This document shows, piece by piece, positions 60,356-64,000 of a stretch of DNA of 64,000 nucleotides (the first letter of the stretch is position 1; the number at the start of each line of letters is the position of its first letter). Under the pieces are notes generated by a model. That model was not told the origin of the DNA. It searched no databases and saw nothing but the letters and a program-made list of their open reading frames with translations. The stretch covers positions 20,769,001 to 20,833,000 of the forward strand of contig NC_063263.1 of NCBI RefSeq assembly GCF_019578655.1, in the 5' to 3' direction. Both the position numbers and the translations under genes were made by a program. This stretch comes from Ricinus communis (Eukaryota; Streptophyta; Magnoliopsida; Malpighiales; Euphorbiaceae).

Positions 60356-60676
60356 CTAGCAGTTGGGGCGAGGAAGCTTGCACTTTGGAGGAAGCTGCAA
60401 GGCAAGGTTTGGATCAATTCCAAGGGAAGGAAGCACGTTAGAGTTCTTGTAGGAGCAAAGGCAGCGCATGTCAGCGTGAGTGAGAGCTGAGCAACAGGCG
60501 CTGGTTGGCGCAGAGGGATTGGGAGGAGTGACGGCAGGTTTGCAGGCCATTAGGCCAGAAATGGGGACGTTGCATACGGATTGGGCATTACAAACCTGAA
60601 CTACCCCATTATTTGCTATGGCTATAACCAGTATCATAGCCAAAGCAATGAACGGCTTGATTTGAACTCTCTCCAT
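60356..60676 (-). CDS. DIR1: DIR1-like lipid transfer protein, copy 2
   Basis: A single-exon 106-aa gene paralogous to copy 1. By eye there are six substitutions: F10I, I11A, S29C, I34V, L81V and N100K. All eight LTP cysteines (35, 45, 61, 62, 72, 74, 99, 106), the PxxPxxP stretch and the [13 protein letters not shown] motif are kept, so the fold and lipid-binding pocket should be intact. An extra cysteine (C29) sits near the predicted signal peptidase site, probably removed with the peptide. The promoter TATA and 3' signal are preserved. Likely role: secreted lipid carrier in defence signalling, inferred from the family. Confidence 0.93.
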   Translation of the reverse strand: MERVQIKPFIALAMILVIAIANNGVVQVCNAQSVCNVPISGLMACKPAVTPPNPSAPTSACCSALTHADMRCLCSYKNSNVLPSLGIDPNLALQLPPKCKLPRPNC

Positions 60677-60758
60677 TAATGGCTTTCTTGCTATGCGCTG
60701 AACTGTACTCCTCCTTTTGCTAGTTTTGGGGTGCTGGGGAAGTGATGGGGTACCGGTG

Positions 60759-60766
60759 TTTATATA
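60759..60766 (-). promoter_or_regulatory. TATA box of DIR1-like gene 2
   Basis: TATATAAA on the minus strand, about 85 bp before the ATG, in the same CCTATATAAACACCGG context as copy 1. Confidence 0.8.
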
Positions 60767-60965
60767 GGAAAAGTAGGCATGGGGTTAAGTGAAATGTTTG
60801 CTAGTTTGCCCGTGAAACTAAATTGGAAGGTTTTGCCAATCCCAAACTGTGGTGTCACGGGCTTTCCAATTGGCTTGTCAGCATGGTCTTGACTTTTGGG
60901 ATAAGGTAATAAGTGTGCAAGTTGTAGTTGTTGAGTTCCTATAAGAGGCGTAAAAATGAGATGGC

Positions 60966-62624
60966 AAAGACTAATTTCTAATTTAATTAAGATTATAAAT
61001 TTAAATATTAAATATATAATTGTATTAAAGTTTTAAAATTTATTTTTTTTATCATATGTAATTAGTTAAATTTATCCTTAATATTACATAAAAAAAAAAA
61101 GTTAGATAGGAAGACAATAAGCACCGACAGGTATTGAATCATTCATGACACGTAACTCGTAACTAAGCACTATGAAGCTTAAACATGCTTCCAATTGAAA
61201 GGATATGTTGAAGTCTCTAGTACACGACAAGCTCCACATGTACATGTCTGATACACATGTATTTTTGTATGACTTGACACATCAGATGACTTCCCTTGCT
61301 GAATAGAAAAGTAAAGCTTCTGCCCCTCTTCCTTCTTTTGAGCCTACAGGCTTATGCTTAGTGTGTTGTTTATATGTTTCTTAAGCCAGGAGTCAGAGGA
61401 TTTGATACACATTCTGGTAGTCCAGTTTACCAAAATCATCTAATGATCACTCAATAACAAACCGATCGGATTACTCTCTATATAAATTTTAGCTGACATC
61501 TTACAGAGTGAGATATTTGTTGAAAAATGAATGATTCCGGATGATATTATATGGAAAAATATAATAATAAACTTCTCCAATTTAGTATTGTTTAAGGAGT
61601 GGTGAAGGAAATCCTAGCAATTAAGAGGGAACCTATATAAGGAATAAGATGTGTCCTTAGCAGGCAGGACCAGCTTAACATCCTCTGTGGCTTTGGTGGC
61701 TCTAAGTAATATTTAATTTGTGGCACTATTAATATAAATCTAGACAAGGATTCTTCTTAATATAAATATAAATTAAAAATTATTTTTCTTATTTTTTGAA
61801 ATATAAAATCACTAATTTATTTTTATTTTAAGTCTAGAAAATAAATTTTTTCAATTGATGATATAGTTAATAAGATTTATTAATTTTAATTTTAAATACT
61901 TTTTACTGAAATTACCATAACGAGAATGCTCAATAATATTCTATAAGTTATTTATGTATTTAGAGAATACTTTATCTTTTCTTTATAAAATCTTATATTT
62001 CATTTGTTGTTTAATTTTTCATATAAAATTTCTTTTACAATTTTTAATTCCAAAAATAAATATAAACCACTAGTATCATAAAGCATGTCATGTTTTAAAA
62101 GGATTTTCTAAACTTAAACAATCTTTCTTTAAATTATCACCATTAAGCAATTTTAACTTAGATATATTATATAACTAATGTCTATTTTTTAGCCTAATTA
62201 TCAATTATATTCTGAACTTTACACTTTTTAACAATTTTATCTAGTTTTATAAAAAATTTAAAATAAATATTCATATTTTTAATTTGGTTTCAAAAACACT
62301 TTCCGATGATAATTTTGAAATTTTATAGTAAGAAATATGATATAGAAAGTCGACTATGCTTACTAAAAGAATAATAATTATAAATCAGTAAAAATAATTT
62401 ATCCTAAACTTAATAATATAATAATAAAAGTCATATGATTATAAAACTTAATAATCTTTTTGCACATGTTACATCCAAACGCAATAAATTTTTATTGTCT
62501 CACTAATTTTTATGTTAGTAAGCAGAATTAACTTGGTACATCATTTTTCTTATTATAAAATTTTATAAGTTAATGTTGGAAAGTGTTTTCAAAAATTTTA
62601 GGTTTTAATTATTAGGTGGCCAAA
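60966..62624. other. Intergenic, nothing recognised
   Basis: Upstream DNA of DIR1-like copy 2. It is AT-rich, with a slightly less AT-rich patch at 61110-61530 containing ACATGTACATGTCTGATACACATGT-type palindromic phrases. No gene, terminal repeats or RNA gene recognised. Confidence 0.45.
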
Positions 62625-63168
62625 ACGATAATGTTTTAATTAAGAATTTAGTGATGAATCTGATTTCATCGTTATATTATTGCTTGTGTACCAAAATAAC
62701 ATCTCCGTATCACAAAATGACATTGTTTGTGTTAAAACATTTTATGTCCATCGTTAAATGGAAATGGCACCACATTGCTTTGGCTACTTCCATAATTCTT
62801 TTCCTAAACTATAGCAACGACATATATCTATGGCTAAATGCAGCTATTAATGACAGACAAGCCATAACTAACCCTAAATTTTTAGAGCCAGATATTGGCT
62901 CCAGGTTCCCACCAATTATAGCAATGGATTCTTGTGTCGTGGCTAGAATCCACCGTTATACAGTCACTGGGTGGTCGTAGAAAAAAGCATTAATGAGTCG
63001 CGCGATATTTATTAACAAACTTACATCCGTAGTTAAACTGTTGTTGCTATTTCATCGTTAATTCATAGGCCCCTCACGTCCATGATAAACCGTTGGTATG
63101 TTATCACATTTAGTGATGTACAGTCGTCTGTCGCATTTAGCGACGGTAAATACAGTTTTTTTGCAGTG
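62625..63168. mobile_element. Non-autonomous CACTA-type remnant
   Basis: The right end GACGGTAAATACAGTTTTTTTGCAGTG is, on the other strand, CACTGCAAAAAAACTGTATTTACCGTCG, a CACTA-type terminus. Inside are several TCGTTAA, AGCGAC and AGTGATG variants of the kind seen at 22930-23400. The left terminus is decayed (TTTAGTGATGAATCTG near 62648). A 109-codon frame at 62651-62980 shows no domain. Confidence 0.5.
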
Positions 63169-63720
63169 ATGGAGCTTAAATGGAGATAGATGCTACGGAG
63201 GCTAACTCTGCAGATTATTACTGTACAAATCATACTACTAAGAAATAATGACAACCATACACTCTGATAATTAAAAAGAATATATTTTACTAAATCATAA
63301 CATCGAAAAGATTATCATAAGAAATCTAATATTTTAACATCACCTAAGGATATCTAATCTTGAATTGTATAGAGTAATCAAAATAAATATAATAGCCTAA
63401 AGTCTATCGAAAAGGAAAATATATAGTCCAGAAATGACAAAATAATAAATAAATTATGTTAGTCTAACCTCCACTAAAACTAAGGGGATGAAGTGGAAAT
63501 AAGGACAACACTCGAGTGATCTACTAAAGGATCAATAAAATAAACTGAAAAATATTAAAAATAAATGGATGAATATGATACTAAGTGAAAGGATAAATAA
63601 ATAATAAAAAAGAACAAACAATGCATTATATGCCTTAAATATATTTAAAAATATTGGACATATCTTCACCTGGTTATACAGGAAAAAGTCAAAATATTAA
63701 ACCAACCTGTAATCCTTACC

Positions 63721-63760
<40 letters not shown>

Positions 63761-64000
63761 GTAATAATAATAATAGAAATTAATAATGGTAATAGTATTA
63801 AAATTATAACTGTAATAAAATTATGGTGCATACTCAAAAACGTCTCCTAATGATCCCTAACAGTTTTAGGCGCAACGAAATACAATATCAAAATGCAAAT
63901 TTCTGTTATACGCATATAGATAATACCCCAAAAAGATAACCATCCAGTATACGCTTCAAAAGCATTTGTATACCGAGCGTTGTTCCAAATACAGTATATC
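63169..64000. other. Intergenic with (AAT)n and an unclassified dispersed repeat
   Basis: There are AAT units at 63721-63774. The last 150 bp (TTATACGCATATAGATAATACCCC, CAGTATACGCTTCAAAAGC) are a diverged partner of 50560-50650. The repeat runs off the window. Confidence 0.5.

Larger units (their letters stand above)
59020..60965 (-). repeat. Duplicated block with DIR1-like gene, copy 2
   Basis: Matches 45095-47260. The match covers gene, promoter and about 1.3 kb past the gene's 3' end. Indels of tens of bases separate the flanks, for example an extra AAAGATTGCCTC... stretch at about 59878-59990 that is absent from copy 1. Confidence 0.85.

Noticed and set aside
62651..62980. 109-codon frame as a small gene
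   Set aside because: It lies within a CACTA-type remnant with subterminal repeats; no domain and no signal peptide.
53881..63774. AAT microsatellites as CRISPR-like or regulatory arrays
   Set aside because: Simple trinucleotide runs without spacers; ordinary plant microsatellites.

Overview
The window is nuclear DNA from a plant, almost certainly a eudicot. It is AT-rich, has intron-rich genes with GT/AG borders, and is crowded with plant-type transposable elements and an endogenous plant pararetrovirus. The species cannot be fixed from sequence alone. A Malpighiales (Euphorbiaceae-like) genome is my guess and no more than that.

Three genes look intact. (1) At 1311-11985 (+) a 14-exon gene encodes a signal peptide peptidase-like (SPPL) intramembrane aspartyl protease of about 530 aa, with signal peptide, protease-associated domain, YD and GxGD catalytic motifs and a PAL motif. 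Its introns carry a 467-bp hAT-type MITE, a tRNA-derived SINE and a local tandem duplication. (2, 3) At 46680-47000 (-) and 60356-60676 (-) two single-exon genes encode nearly identical 106-aa DIR1-like lipid transfer proteins. They lie in a duplicated block of about 2 kb that includes promoter and 3' flank. The rest is mobile or remnant DNA.

Layout: 1-1310 upstream DNA; 1311-11985 SPPL; 12462-13426 hAT MITE; 14575-15165 old tandem duplication; 16208-16455 LINE ORF1 remnant; 16490-17650 Gypsy LTR remnant; 17878-18395 a segment that recurs at 57718-58262; 19300-19890 inverted-repeat MITE; 19896-22746 solo LTR with perfect target duplication; 22930-25090 CACTA (En/Spm) remnant coding on the minus strand; 25107-27886 LTR-like DNA next to a Tat/Ogre-type primer-binding site; 27887-35115 endogenous pararetrovirus (Caulimoviridae, florendovirus/petuvirus-like), broken throughout; 35191-39080 plus-strand remnants of plant mobile domain and DUF7745-like genes lying antisense to a minus-strand Gypsy element; 39431-44368 complete but decayed Ty1-copia element inserted inside the Gypsy integrase gene; 44374-45094 rest of that integrase; 45095-47260 DIR1-like copy 1; 48650-49365 inverted-repeat MITE; 51793-52967 second copy of the hAT MITE family; 54175-56856 5'-truncated copia element with 3' LTR; 57240-57712 probable LINE 3' end; 59020-60965 DIR1-like copy 2; 62625-63168 CACTA-type remnant.

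The host genes do not form a pathway or operon-like unit. The DIR1-like pair is a local duplication whose copies have been pushed about 13.7 kb apart by later insertions. The 25-45 kb block is a nest: a Tat-like Gypsy element with antisense PMD/DUF7745 genes, invaded by a pararetrovirus at a TA repeat and by a copia element at GTTAA. I saw no CRISPR array, bacterial-type operon, rRNA or stand-alone tRNA gene, and no clearly new molecular system. The most unusual items are the antisense gene pair inside the Gypsy element and the pararetrovirus insertion at the TA repeat.
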